Positions 9,600-16,866 of a stretch of DNA of 32,104 nt are shown here, piece after piece (the stretch's first letter is position 1; the number at the start of each line of letters is the position of its first letter). The notes under the pieces are model-generated. The model was not told the DNA's origin. It did no database searches and saw only the letters and a list, made by a program, of their open reading frames with translations. Origin of the DNA: Rhodoferax sp. (GTDB lineage: Bacteria; Pseudomonadota; Gammaproteobacteria; Burkholderiales; Burkholderiaceae_C); the NCBI GenBank assembly GCA_021738345.1, contig JAIPCE010000023.1:1-32104 (forward strand). The letters run 5' to 3'. Position numbers and translations under genes: made by a program.

Positions 9600-10318
9600 C
9601 AGCAGGCGCGGGGATCAGAACCGGGCACGGCCGGGTCGCACAGACGAATCTGGCCTGAGCCTGACACCACCACCCGCAGGCAGCGCAGGGGACCCGACGT
9701 AACCGCACAGGCACCGCCCAAGGCATTGGCGATATCAATGGTGATCGCTGCCGCCGGGGGCGGGCTGAGCCGTCCGAGTCCATTGAACATCAGACTCGAC
9801 TGACTCGCCACGAAACTGGCATTGCGCGCACCTTCCGACACGGCATAGCGGTGGATGATGCGGGGTGCCGGGTTATTGCCCGTGTTGGACAGTGGAAATG
9901 CTTCATTGACCAGTGTGCTGTCGCAAGCGCCGCTCGGATCGTCGATGCTGACTAGCCAATTGCCTGCCGAAGTACTCAGGGCGCAATTCGCATCGGTGGA
10001 AGTTGTCAACTGAAAACGGACCGCAGTATTGCGCTTGACAGCCTCTGCGCGCGCACTTTGCAGGCCGTTCAAGAGGGCCTCCGATCCGTTGCGGATGTGC
10101 CCATTCTGGATCCAGGTGCTGAAATTTGGCATGGCCAGTGACGCCAGGATGGCAACAATTGCGATCACCACCGACAACTCCAGCAGCGTAAACCCGAACC
10201 ACCGCGCCGGTCGCCCGGAATTCGCCCTTAGGGGTGCAGAAATGGCTGAGCTACCGTTTATGGTGCTGACGGGGGGATGCAGTGCGAGGCGCACTGAGCG
10301 CCGTGTGGCTTGCCACAT
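9599..10318 (-). CDS. FimT/GspH-type minor pilin
   Basis: This is a GspH/FimT-family minor pilin: prepilin site WFG followed by FTLLELSVVIAIVAILASLA, then a helix containing the family segment LLNGLQSARAEAVKRN and a C-terminal beta domain ending in a Cys-containing tail. FimT and FimU act with the other minor pilins as pilus initiators, and FimT homologues can also bind DNA during uptake in some competent bacteria (family knowledge; not shown here). The start is uncertain. The ATG at 10318 leaves a 42-residue leader, long for a prepilin. A GTG 8 codons further in, or the ATG at 10396 that overlaps the end of pilE by 7 bp, are alternatives. None has a good ribosome site. The gene lies between pilE and pilV. 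Confidence 0.83.
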   Translation of the reverse strand: MWQATRRSVRLALHPPVSTINGSSAISAPLRANSGRPARWFGFTLLELSVVIAIVAILASLAMPNFSTWIQNGHIRNGSEALLNGLQSARAEAVKRNTAVRFQLTTSTDANCALSTSAGNWLVSIDDPSGACDSTLVNEAFPLSNTGNNPAPRIIHRYAVSEGARNASFVASQSSLMFNGLGRLSPPPAAAITIDIANALGGACAVTSGPLRCLRVVVSGSGQIRLCDPAVPGSDPRAC

Positions 10319-10389
10319 AAATGAAGGGTAACGTCGCAATACGCCCGTCAGTGCCGCCAGAAACGGCACATTGGCTGTTTCCGCATCGC

Positions 10390-10830
10390 TTAACATGTAC
10401 CGTCTCGTCTCGTGGCCCAACAATTGTTGGGTGATGGCAGAGTCCAACCTGTAGGTACAGACGATGACTTCACGTTCTGTTGATTGACGGTATAAGCAAA
10501 GCCTGCCATGGAAGCCTTGCCGACTGCCTGCAGGGTGTAGGTAGTGGCCGACACTGCCGCACATGAAACGTCGAAATGGACCGTCGAACTCGCCGCGCAC
10601 GAGAATCCCGCAGCGTCTGACCCGGCATAGCTGCGGTTGTCCTGAAAATACTGCTCCAGCTGAACCCGCTTGTTGCTCAGAACCGATGTGGCATCGGGGA
10701 TTCGCCCGCGTAAGACATACTCTTGGTATGACGGCAGGGCAACCGCTGCCAGAATGCCAATGACCGCCACCACAACCATCAGTTCGATCAGCGTAAAACC
10801 CCCTTGTCTGCCCCTTGCATCCGTGACCAT
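10390..10830 (-). CDS. pilE: Type IV pilin PilE, first gene of the minor-pilin operon
   Basis: This is a 146-residue pilin with leader [10 protein letters not shown] cut before [22 protein letters not shown], then [13 protein letters not shown] and [12 protein letters not shown], both typical of PilE-like pilins of Burkholderiales. The C-terminus [12 protein letters not shown] provides the usual disulfide loop, and a second cysteine pair lies mid-domain. Such pilins are assembled by PilB/PilC/PilD machinery encoded elsewhere. The ATG at 10830 gives a normal 10-residue leader. An in-frame ATG at 10896 would give a long one and would cover the inverted repeat upstream. In Pseudomonas the fimU-pilVWXY1Y2E cluster ends with pilE, whereas here pilE comes first. 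Confidence 0.92.
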   Translation of the reverse strand: MVTDARGRQGGFTLIELMVVVAVIGILAAVALPSYQEYVLRGRIPDATSVLSNKRVQLEQYFQDNRSYAGSDAAGFSCAASSTVHFDVSCAAVSATTYTLQAVGKASMAGFAYTVNQQNVKSSSVPTGWTLPSPNNCWATRRDGTC

Positions 10831-11027
10831 AGCCTGAAAATCTTTCGTGATTACCTTGACACTTGGATTATGAAAAATGCACTCCGCAAAAAGCATGCAT
10901 TAGCCGAATTTCTCAATGCATATTGCTACCATTTCACCATCTGACGGCATGTTGCCCGCGCTCGGCAGACCATAATCGCCAGCGGCACCGAAACCCAAAC
11001 AAGGCACGCTCTTCGTTTTTACCCGCC
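10831..11027. promoter_or_regulatory. Divergent control region between pilE and the AraC-type regulator, with inverted repeat
   Basis: This 197-bp region separates the pilin operon (minus) from the response regulator (plus) and must hold promoters for both. The clearest structure is a perfect inverted repeat, ATGCATT, 13 bases, AATGCAT, at 10895-10921. It is a candidate operator, and the adjacent regulator is an obvious candidate ligand (inference). No convincing sigma-54 or sigma-70 hexamer pair was found. Confidence 0.4.
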
Positions 11028-11867
11028 ATGCTGAATCTGTCGGTTCTGCCCATGCAAAGGCCCTCTGTTCTCATCATTGACGACCAGATGCAGTCGGTTG
11101 CCTTGCTTCTGAAGTATTTCTGGGGCCAGACCATCGAGGTTATGGTGGCGCTGGATGGCCAAGATGGCCTCAACAAGGCGCTGATTGGCCAACCCGACAT
11201 CATTCTTCTGGATATTCAGATGCCCCTGATGAATGGCTATGAAGTTTGCAGAAAACTGAAGTCTGACTACAAAACTGCCCAGACTCCGGTCATCTTTCTG
11301 TCGGCCAATACGTCAGTGCAGCACAAGTTGGAAGGATTTGCGGCGGGTGCCGTCGATTACATCTGCAAGCCATTCAGCTCAGAAGAGGTTTTGGCGCGGG
11401 TATATGTGCATTTCAAAACCAGTCATTCGCTGGCGGCAGTAGACCTGTCGGCGACCGCGATCCCCGCGACACGCCCCGATCCTGCCAAAAGCCGCGAGAG
11501 CCAGCTAATTGCCTCGGCCATTGCGTTTCTTCACGCATCATCCGAGGAATGGCAGGGTACTGAATTTCTGGCGCACAAGTTGGGGGTCAATGAAAAAAAG
11601 TTGACCGAACTCTTTCGCAAACATTTCGGCATGACCGTCAGCGAGTACCTCATCAATCTGAGACTCGAAGGCGCTCGCGCACGGCTGACCGACAGCCAGA
11701 CCCAGGTTCAGATCATCGCCAAGGACGCAGGCTATTTCAACGCCAGTGATTTTTCCAGGGCCTTCAGGAACCGCTACGGTTTGGGCCCGCGCCAATACCG
11801 CAAGGTTTGTCAAAGTGATGCCACTTCCGCTTCAGTCCACTTCAAAGAGTTAGACAATGACCAGTGA
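11028..11867 (+). CDS. Response regulator with receiver and AraC-type DNA-binding domain
   Basis: This is a 279-residue cytoplasmic regulator. The receiver domain spans residues about 12-130 with acidic pocket D18-D19, phosphoacceptor D62 in LLDIQMP, and K114 in CKPF. An AraC/XylS double helix-turn-helix at about 170-270 contains LAHKLGVNEKKLTELFRKHF, then AKDAGYFNASDFSRAFRNRYG and GPRQYRK. All receiver residues needed for phosphorylation are present, so it should bind DNA in response to a histidine kinase. The start is uncertain: ATG 11028 or ATG 11052, both inside the domain boundary and neither with a clear ribosome site. Its stop overlaps the next gene by 11 bp. It is divergent from the minor-pilin operon, recalling AlgR control of these pilins in Pseudomonas, although AlgR itself is a LytTR protein. 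Confidence 0.88.
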   Translation: MLNLSVLPMQRPSVLIIDDQMQSVALLLKYFWGQTIEVMVALDGQDGLNKALIGQPDIILLDIQMPLMNGYEVCRKLKSDYKTAQTPVIFLSANTSVQHKLEGFAAGAVDYICKPFSSEEVLARVYVHFKTSHSLAAVDLSATAIPATRPDPAKSRESQLIASAIAFLHASSEEWQGTEFLAHKLGVNEKKLTELFRKHFGMTVSEYLINLRLEGARARLTDSQTQVQIIAKDAGYFNASDFSRAFRNRYGLGPRQYRKVCQSDATSASVHFKELDNDQ

Positions 11868-12378
11868 CCCCCCCCACGAAGAGGCGCAGAAATTGATATC
11901 CGTGTCAGAGCAAGTGCCGCCACTGCGTTCGCTGGCCATATTCAGCCATGAGGCACGGTCCACACTGCACAACATGCTGGGCTACATTCGCCTGATGCAA
12001 ATGAACGCGCCGGGCGACATGATCGAGCATCTCGTCGTCGTGGAGGATTGCAGCTCCCGTCTGCTGTCGCTGGTGGATGACTTGGCGGCGTCCAACATGC
12101 GGGTTGGCAAACTCCCAGCGCAAGTGGATGAAGTTCCGGCCGATGCAGCAACCAGCAATGCTGCTGCGCTCATGCCCTTGGCAAGCCTCGAACTAATGGC
12201 CCTGGAAAAGATGATGCTGACCGGCCGACTCCCTCGCATCAACGAATGGGCCAGCGCTCTGGCAGAGTCCTATCCGGAACAACGCTGCGCCGCCCGCAGG
12301 GTGGTTCAACTCACCATGAACGCAGATCTTCCAGCACTGGAGAAAATGCTCGCCCAGTGGCGCGCGCTGGCCCGCTAG
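11857..12378 (+). CDS. Small DHp-only (HisKA-like) protein, no kinase domain
   Basis: This 173-residue protein overlaps the response regulator by 11 bp and so is almost certainly co-translated with it. Residues 27-50 read like the phosphoacceptor helix of a histidine kinase (LAIFSHEARSTLHNMLGYIR, His31). A following helix (LVVVEDCSSRLLSLVDDL) completes a HisKA/DHp-like hairpin. No N-box, DxGxG or G2 glycine motif of the ATPase domain is present. The C-terminal helical part (LELMALEKMMLTGRLPRI and beyond) was not recognised, though it resembles tails of some Burkholderiales hybrid kinases. There is no signal peptide or membrane segment. Possible roles are phosphotransfer protein, phosphatase, or dimerisation antagonist of a full kinase (inference). 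A remnant of a hybrid kinase whose ATPase domain was lost is equally possible. Confidence 0.7.
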   Translation: MTSDPPHEEAQKLISVSEQVPPLRSLAIFSHEARSTLHNMLGYIRLMQMNAPGDMIEHLVVVEDCSSRLLSLVDDLAASNMRVGKLPAQVDEVPADAATSNAAALMPLASLELMALEKMMLTGRLPRINEWASALAESYPEQRCAARRVVQLTMNADLPALEKMLAQWRALAR

Positions 12379-12480
12379 GCCGCAGAGCGGTCGTATTGCC
12401 CGCTGCCGATGCATCCCTCAGCGGCGATGCGAGCGACTGTGGCAAGATACCGATCCTCTTTACTGAACGGTGCGAAAACC

Positions 12481-12942
12481 ATGAAATCATCCTTTCTCGG
12501 GCTGACATTGGCGACATTGCTATTTGCCTACCTTGCACCTGCCGCAGCAGCAAAACCCGAATGGGCGGGTCAGGGCCATGGAAAAAAGCACCAGGAACAG
12601 CACGAAAAAGCCCCCGAAGTTCAGATCGGCAGTTACTTCCACGAAGACCAGCGGCATGCGGCAGTGCGGTTCTATGGCGAGCAACAGTCCAAAGGTCACT
12701 GCCCACCCGGGCTGGCCAAGAAGAAAAATGGCTGCCAGCCTCCGGGTCAGGCAAAGAAATGGTCCAAAGGCCAGCCCTTGCCGCGCGATCTGACGCGTTA
12801 CCCCGTCCCCAAGGAGGTGCTGGTAAAGATTGGCGTGCCGCCGGCCGGTTACCGCTATGTGCGGGTTGCCAATGACCTGTTACTGATTGCGATCGGCACC
12901 AGCATGGTCGTCGATGCAATCGAGGACCTCATACGCCCCTGA
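12481..12942 (+). CDS. CigR/RcnB-like exported small protein
   Basis: This 153-residue protein starts at ATG 12481 with a clean signal peptide (MKSSFLGLTLATLLFAYLAP, cleaved after AAA). A Lys/His-rich linker follows, then the repeated CPPGLAKKKNGC / PPGQAKKW motif. The C-terminal block contains VPKEVLVKIGVPPAGYRYVRV and LLLIAIGTSMVVDAIEDL. This pairing of PPGxAKK repeats with the YRYVRV...DLLLIA...VVDAI block is the CigR family pattern, related to the RcnB fold. RcnB is a periplasmic nickel/cobalt homeostasis protein, and Salmonella CigR is an anti-virulence inner-membrane factor. The role here is unknown. A longer frame beginning at 12409 is open, but the signal peptide sets the start at 12481. 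It stands alone between the regulator pair and decayed DNA. Confidence 0.75.
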   Translation: MKSSFLGLTLATLLFAYLAPAAAAKPEWAGQGHGKKHQEQHEKAPEVQIGSYFHEDQRHAAVRFYGEQQSKGHCPPGLAKKKNGCQPPGQAKKWSKGQPLPRDLTRYPVPKEVLVKIGVPPAGYRYVRVANDLLLIAIGTSMVVDAIEDLIRP

Positions 12943-12964
12943 CGGCCGGTGGCGGTATAGAGTG

Positions 12965-13268
12965 TCAATGGTTGTGGTCCGGCTGCTTGCAGCGCGACAC
13001 CACCCGCCCTGCAATCTGGACCCGGCGCATGCGCGCAAGTACCGCGTTGACTTGGTCCAGGGGCTGCACTTCGGTCAGGCAACGTAGCTTGCCCTGTGCG
13101 GCAAGTGCCAGCACGTCGCGCATGTCGTCGCGCGTGCCGACCGATGTACCCAGCACCCGGGCCTCGATTCCGACCAGCGCCAGCGCCGGGAAACTCAAGG
13201 GTGGAGATGGCACGGCGACACAGATTATCGAGGCCTTCGCGGCAGGGCTCGCATTGGCCGCAGGTGCT
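12965..13268 (-). pseudogene. Zinc alcohol dehydrogenase remnant
   Basis: Two pieces of a zinc-dependent medium-chain dehydrogenase lie on the minus strand in different frames. At about 13268-13210 the structural zinc motif is read as STCGQCEPCREGLDNLC. At 13213-12965 the C-terminal end is read (LSFPALALVGIEARVLGTSV, then GTRDDMRDVLALAAQGKLRC and IAGRVVSRC). The N-terminus and about 170-180 residues of catalytic and Rossmann core are absent, and the two pieces are out of frame, so the gene is dead. Its 5' end stops exactly at the palindromic element at 13269. The family is AdhP-like; the substrate is unknown. Confidence 0.72.
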
Positions 13269-13455
13269 GGGGTGCGATTCGAAGTAATGTGGCAGTTCGG
13301 TTTTGCCCCCTCGCCCCAGTGGGGAGAGGGCTGGGGTGAGGGGCTGGCACAGGTTCCAGACTTCCCTCAAGAACGTAAAACATCCACCCCTCACCCTAAC
13401 CCTCTCCCCGCTGGGGCGAGGGAAAAAGATTCCACATCACTTTGAGTCGCACCCC
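13269..13455. mobile_element. Palindromic MITE-like element, copy 1
   Basis: This 187-bp element has imperfect 24-bp terminal inverted repeats (13269-13292 against 13432-13455) beginning GGGGTGCGA. Inside are two long inverted arms at about 13308-13343 and 13387-13422 that match in roughly 34 of 36 positions and are built on GGGGAGAGGG...GGTGAGGGG. The whole could fold into one long hairpin. A second copy in the same orientation lies at 24679-24865 with the same architecture and a matching central segment. It encodes nothing; its translation is the familiar spurious PPRPSGERAGVRG peptide. It is presumably moved by a transposase elsewhere (inference). It separates two truncated genes. Confidence 0.8.
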
Positions 13456-15003
13456 ATTGCCGTCCCTCTATACAACGGCAAGGGAGGTATTTCAGGGACC
13501 ATGGTCGGAACCGTCAACCTCGGCATGCCCAGTTTTTTGGACCGCGTATCCAAAGGGCATGCCAACAACAGTGGCGGGCACCTGTTGATTGCGCCGCAAC
13601 ACAAGCTGTTTGTGACCGCATCCGACAAGCAACTGGTGATGCAGTCCTTGCCAGCGCAAGGTGTCGACAGTCTGTTTGACAAGCTTGTGCAAGGGGATGT
13701 TGCCTTTGGCATCAGCAAGAACCTAAAAGGTGACAAGCTGCTCATGGCGGCCATGCGCATTCCTTTGTCGGGTTGGGTCTTTGCCACCACCGTCTCGACC
13801 GAAGAGGCTTCTGAGCCGATTCGCAAGGTGGAAAACCAGATGCTTCTGGTGGGCACCTTGCTTACTTTTGTGGCGGGCCTGATAGCCTGGTTTGTCACCT
13901 TCGGGATGCTCAAGCGGCAGCTTGCCCCGATTCTGAGCACCACCAAACAGCTCAAAATGCTGTCACAGACCGAACAGCCCCTGAAATTGGCGCCCCTTGA
14001 CCCACAGGACGAAATCGGTGAAATGATCGCCAGCATGAATTTGCTGGTCGACTCCCTGGCGCGGCGGGAGGACGCGCTGAAAACCAGCGGAACGGCAACG
14101 CGGCAGGCGCTGGAGAGTGCCCAAATCCACCTGGATCGGCTCAGCCGGCGTGCCAGAGGAATATTGCGCAATCTGCGCCGACATCACCGCCAGAAAAGAG
14201 CTTGAAATCGAAATCAAGCGCTACCAGGCGCAACTGTGTCAGGAGGTCGATGATCGGACCCGCGACCTCGCGGTTCGGGAGCGGCAACTGAAGGTCATTG
14301 TCGACGCCATTCCGGGTGTGGTGAGTTATTGGGACAAGCATCTGGTGGCGCAATTTGCCAACCGCGTGTACAAGGAGTGGTTTGGCCTGTCGCCCAGCGA
14401 AATTCAGGGCAGGCATTTGCGCGATGTATTTGGCACCGTCCAGTACGAGGTGAGCCAGGAACGTATCCAGGCGGTCATGCGCGGCGAGCGCCAGAGCTTC
14501 GAGACGCTCTACCCCTACGAAGGCAACCGCAATGACATGCGGTTTGCGCGGTGCACTACATTCCGGACCAGGTCGAAGGTAGTGTGGTGGGATTCTTTGT
14601 CATTGCGTTTGACATTGACGAACTGCGGCGCGCCAAGGAAGCTGCCAACAACGCCAGCCGCTCAAAAGCCGATGCCTTGCGACATATCGTCTCTGACGAC
14701 ATGGTGCGCCAACGCCGCCTGCTGAAAAAATTCCTGACCAACAGCGACCCGGATGAACGGGCAATTCTCGCTGCCGCCGCTAGCGCCGATACGGGTTGCA
14801 TCACCCGCACCGCGCACAAGCTCAAGTCCAGTGCGCGCACGGTCGGCGCCATGGCACTCGGCGAGCTATGCCACCAATTGGAGTTGGCGGGCCGTGCCAA
14901 CGATCAGGTACGCTGCAGCGAGCTGATCGCGCGCCTGGAGTCAAGCTTTGATGCCGCCCAAACCGACATTCGCAAACATCTGAACCTTGCGCGCCCGGGT
15001 TAG
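13456..15003 (+). pseudogene. Degraded Cache-HAMP-PAS-Hpt sensor, N-terminus missing
   Basis: This is the back part of a membrane sensor. It begins abruptly, directly after the palindromic element, inside a double-Cache ligand domain (GTVNLGMPSFLDRV, LLIAPQHKLFVTASDK). A membrane helix (about 13839-13910), HAMP and coiled coil, a PAS domain (IVDAIPGVVSYWDKHLVAQF at about 14297) and a C-terminal Hpt domain with the phosphotransfer His in AHKLKSSARTVGA follow. Reading requires frame changes near 14150 (into GVPEEYCAICADITARKELE) and near 14548 (into VHYIPDQVEGSVVGFF). After the PAS linker KEAANNASRSKAD one expects a histidine kinase and receivers, but the sequence jumps straight to Hpt, so that core is deleted. 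The last piece alone (GTG 14551 to 15003, 150 codons) could still make an Hpt protein. Confidence 0.8.
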
Positions 15004-15024
15004 GACCTGCTACCGCGGTCTTGA

Positions 15025-15831
15025 CTACACCCCAAAATCCACTTGCAGATCGGGCGCCGGGTAGTGAAAACGCACCGGGCCATCGGGGCGTTGCTGAATG
15101 TACTGGAATACCAGCGGGTCGTCGCTGACGCGGGCCTCATCTGGTGTACCTTGAAAAGCAAGCCTGCCCTGGTCCAGAATAATCACATGGTCGGCAATCT
15201 CCAGGGTTTGCGTCAATTCGTGCGAGACAAATATGCTGGTCAGGCCCATGGAGTCGTTGAGCTCGCGAATCAGGCGGGCTGCCGTGCGCAAGGAGATCGG
15301 GTCCAGACCCGAAAAAGGCTCGTCGTACATCACCAGCTCGGGGTCCAGTGCAATGGCGCGCGCCAGTGCAATGCGACGCGCCATGCCACCCGACACCTCG
15401 CTGGGCATCAGGTCGCGCGCATTGCGCAGCCCAACCGCGTTGAGTTTCATCAGCACGATGTCCCGAATCAGCACCTCCGGCAGGTCGGTGTGCTCGCGCA
15501 AGGGAAAGGCGACATTGTCAAACACGCTCAGATCGGCAAACAGGGCACCAAACTGAAACAGCATGCCCATGCGCCGACGCACCGCATACATCTGCTGCTT
15601 GTTCATCCCGGTGATGTCTTCTCCGTCAAACACCATCTGACCCGACCAGGCTGGAAACTGCCCACCCATGACCCGCAGGGCCGTGGTCTTGCCGGCGCCC
15701 ATGGGGCCAATCAGCGCCGTTACCTTGCCGCGAGGGACCTGCAGCGAAAGACCATGCAGCACCGTGACGTCGGTATAGCCGAAACTCAGGTTTCGCATTT
15801 CAACAAGCGGTGGTGCAAGGGCAATTGACAT
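15025..15831 (-). CDS. mlaF: MlaF-like ABC transporter ATPase (phospholipid/lipid asymmetry)
   Basis: This 268-residue ABC ATPase has Walker A GPMGAGKTT (residues 42-50), Q-loop LFQFGALF, signature VSGGMARRIALARAI, Walker B LVMYDEPFSGLDP and switch His in FVSHELTQT. SGGMARR and the C-terminal segment DDPLVFQYIQQRPDGPVRF are typical of MlaF, which powers the MlaFEDB complex for phospholipid transport between outer and inner membranes. Walker A has Met where MlaF usually has Ser (GPSG). The permease gene mlaE and mlaD normally follow directly, but here the next DNA is the decayed sensor on the opposite strand, so this copy is an orphan in the window. ATG 15831 was chosen; TTG 15843 is in frame upstream. 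It is divergent from the partner-switching cassette. Confidence 0.85.
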   Translation of the reverse strand: MSIALAPPLVEMRNLSFGYTDVTVLHGLSLQVPRGKVTALIGPMGAGKTTALRVMGGQFPAWSGQMVFDGEDITGMNKQQMYAVRRRMGMLFQFGALFADLSVFDNVAFPLREHTDLPEVLIRDIVLMKLNAVGLRNARDLMPSEVSGGMARRIALARAIALDPELVMYDEPFSGLDPISLRTAARLIRELNDSMGLTSIFVSHELTQTLEIADHVIILDQGRLAFQGTPDEARVSDDPLVFQYIQQRPDGPVRFHYPAPDLQVDFGV

Positions 15832-16069
15832 GGTGGCATTCAAAGTGGGTCAAGGCAGGATCATACGCAAGCGTAAACTTTATCTGGCCCAGGCACTTTA
15901 GGGCCCCAGCGGGCAATCGCCTTCATGGTGCCCCACCTGAGCGGTTTTTTGCGGCGGTTGTGCGGCCCCCGCGATGCGGAATATATTTCGTTGACACGCA
16001 AAATGGACTAAACTGCCACGCGCTCTGCGCAGTGCCTGATCGATTGACTTCAACTTTGGAAGGATGACA
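15832..16069. promoter_or_regulatory. Divergent region between mlaF and the STAS gene
   Basis: This is 238 bp without a gene. A TTGACA hexamer lies at 15991-15996 and a TAAACT at 16009-16014, but the 12-bp spacing is too short for an ordinary sigma-70 promoter. The promoter for the plus-strand cassette probably lies in this AT-richer stretch (about 15980-16015). A GGAAGG ribosome site at 16058-16063 fixes the downstream start at 16070 (6-bp spacing) rather than at the ATG at 16064. Confidence 0.35.
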
Positions 16070-16417
16070 ATGCCCCAACTCTCGCATAAGGATTTGAGCG
16101 ACAACGTGCGCTATATCGCACTGTCCGGCTACATGGACATGAAAGGCACCGAAGCGGTTGAAAAGCGCGTGACGGAGCTCATTGCAGGCAGTAACCGCAA
16201 GGTCATCATTGACCTGTCCGACGTGACATTTCTGGCGTCGGTTGGTATCCGCCTGCTGATCGCGAGCGGCAAGCTGCTCAAGAAAAATGGCGGCAGCATT
16301 GCCATGGTTGTGGGGCAAAACGCCGCCGTCATCAAGACCGTCAAGGCGACCGTTGGCGACGCGGTATTTCCGCTGTGCGAAACCCAGGATAAGGCCCTGG
16401 CCGCACTGAACGTCTGA
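16070..16417 (+). CDS. STAS-domain anti-sigma factor antagonist (SpoIIAA/RsbV type)
   Basis: This 115-residue single-domain protein carries the STAS core IIDLSDVTFLASVGIRLLIA. Ser57 sits where SpoIIAA and RsbV proteins are phosphorylated by their partner kinase. When unphosphorylated, such antagonists bind and neutralise the kinase/anti-sigma partner. GGAAGG at 16058-16063 points to ATG 16070 as the true start. The kinase-like gene begins 11 bp after its stop and the phosphatase gene follows, so all three partner-switching parts are encoded in order. No sigma factor is encoded here, so the output may be a distant sigma factor or a non-transcriptional target such as a cyclase or motility regulator (inference from the family). 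Confidence 0.9.
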   Translation: MPQLSHKDLSDNVRYIALSGYMDMKGTEAVEKRVTELIAGSNRKVIIDLSDVTFLASVGIRLLIASGKLLKKNGGSIAMVVGQNAAVIKTVKATVGDAVFPLCETQDKALAALNV

Positions 16418-16428
16418 GCGGTGTCAAC

Positions 16429-16866
16429 GTGCCGGATGCAATGTCGGCCGCCTTGTCCATTGCCGCCAACCCTGACGAGTTCCGGCGGGCGACGCAGTGG
16501 CTTGAAGCCTTGGGCCAAACGCATCAGATTCCTGAGGACAAAGTCTATGCACTCAGCCTGTGCCTCAACGAAGCGCTTGCCAATGTCCTGAGCTACAGCG
16601 GAATCGACGCCGCCCAGGCCCTGATCGGGTTGACGTTTGCCGCTGACCACCAGCCCGGCGCCAGCGCGGTGACCGTCACCGTCAGCGACCCGGGCATCGC
16701 TTTCGATCCCTTGCGCCATGTCCCCAAGCCCTTGCCCGCCACGCTGGAGGACGCCACACCCGGCGGTGGTGGAATCGTGCTGATGCGCGCCTTCGCCGAC
16801 GCGTTGAGTTACACCCGTGCGGCAGAACGTAACAGCTTGCGCTTTACCGTGTGCTGGAGTCCCTGA
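16429..16866 (+). CDS. HATPase anti-sigma factor / serine kinase (RsbW/SpoIIAB type)
   Basis: This 145-residue GHKL ATPase domain protein has N-box LCLNEALANVLSYSG, a VSDPGIAFDP motif (DxGxxF type) and the lid GGGGIVLMRAFADALSY. RsbW/SpoIIAB-like kinases phosphorylate the STAS partner on serine and sequester the output protein. All ATP-binding motifs look intact. GTG 16429 gives the longest form, and ATG 16441 is the alternative; the ribosome site is weak. Its TGA shares a base with the ATG of the phosphatase gene (TGATG), so the two are translationally coupled. Confidence 0.88.
   Translation: MPDAMSAALSIAANPDEFRRATQWLEALGQTHQIPEDKVYALSLCLNEALANVLSYSGIDAAQALIGLTFAADHQPGASAVTVTVSDPGIAFDPLRHVPKPLPATLEDATPGGGGIVLMRAFADALSYTRAAERNSLRFTVCWSP

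Noticed and set aside
10831-11027. Sigma-54 promoter for the pilin operon
   Set aside because: No GG-N10-GC pair with TGGCAC/TTGC character was found on the minus strand.
12246-12919. Overlapping ORFs of about 200 codons on both strands
   Set aside because: They are out-of-frame readings of the DHp-only and CigR-like genes; the CigR frame has a signal peptide and family motifs.
13303-13455. Protein-coding reading of the palindromic element (PPRPSGERAGVRG, LTLTLSPLGRG)
   Set aside because: This is a repeat-derived peptide often seen in spurious ORFs; the nucleotide repeat at two loci explains it.
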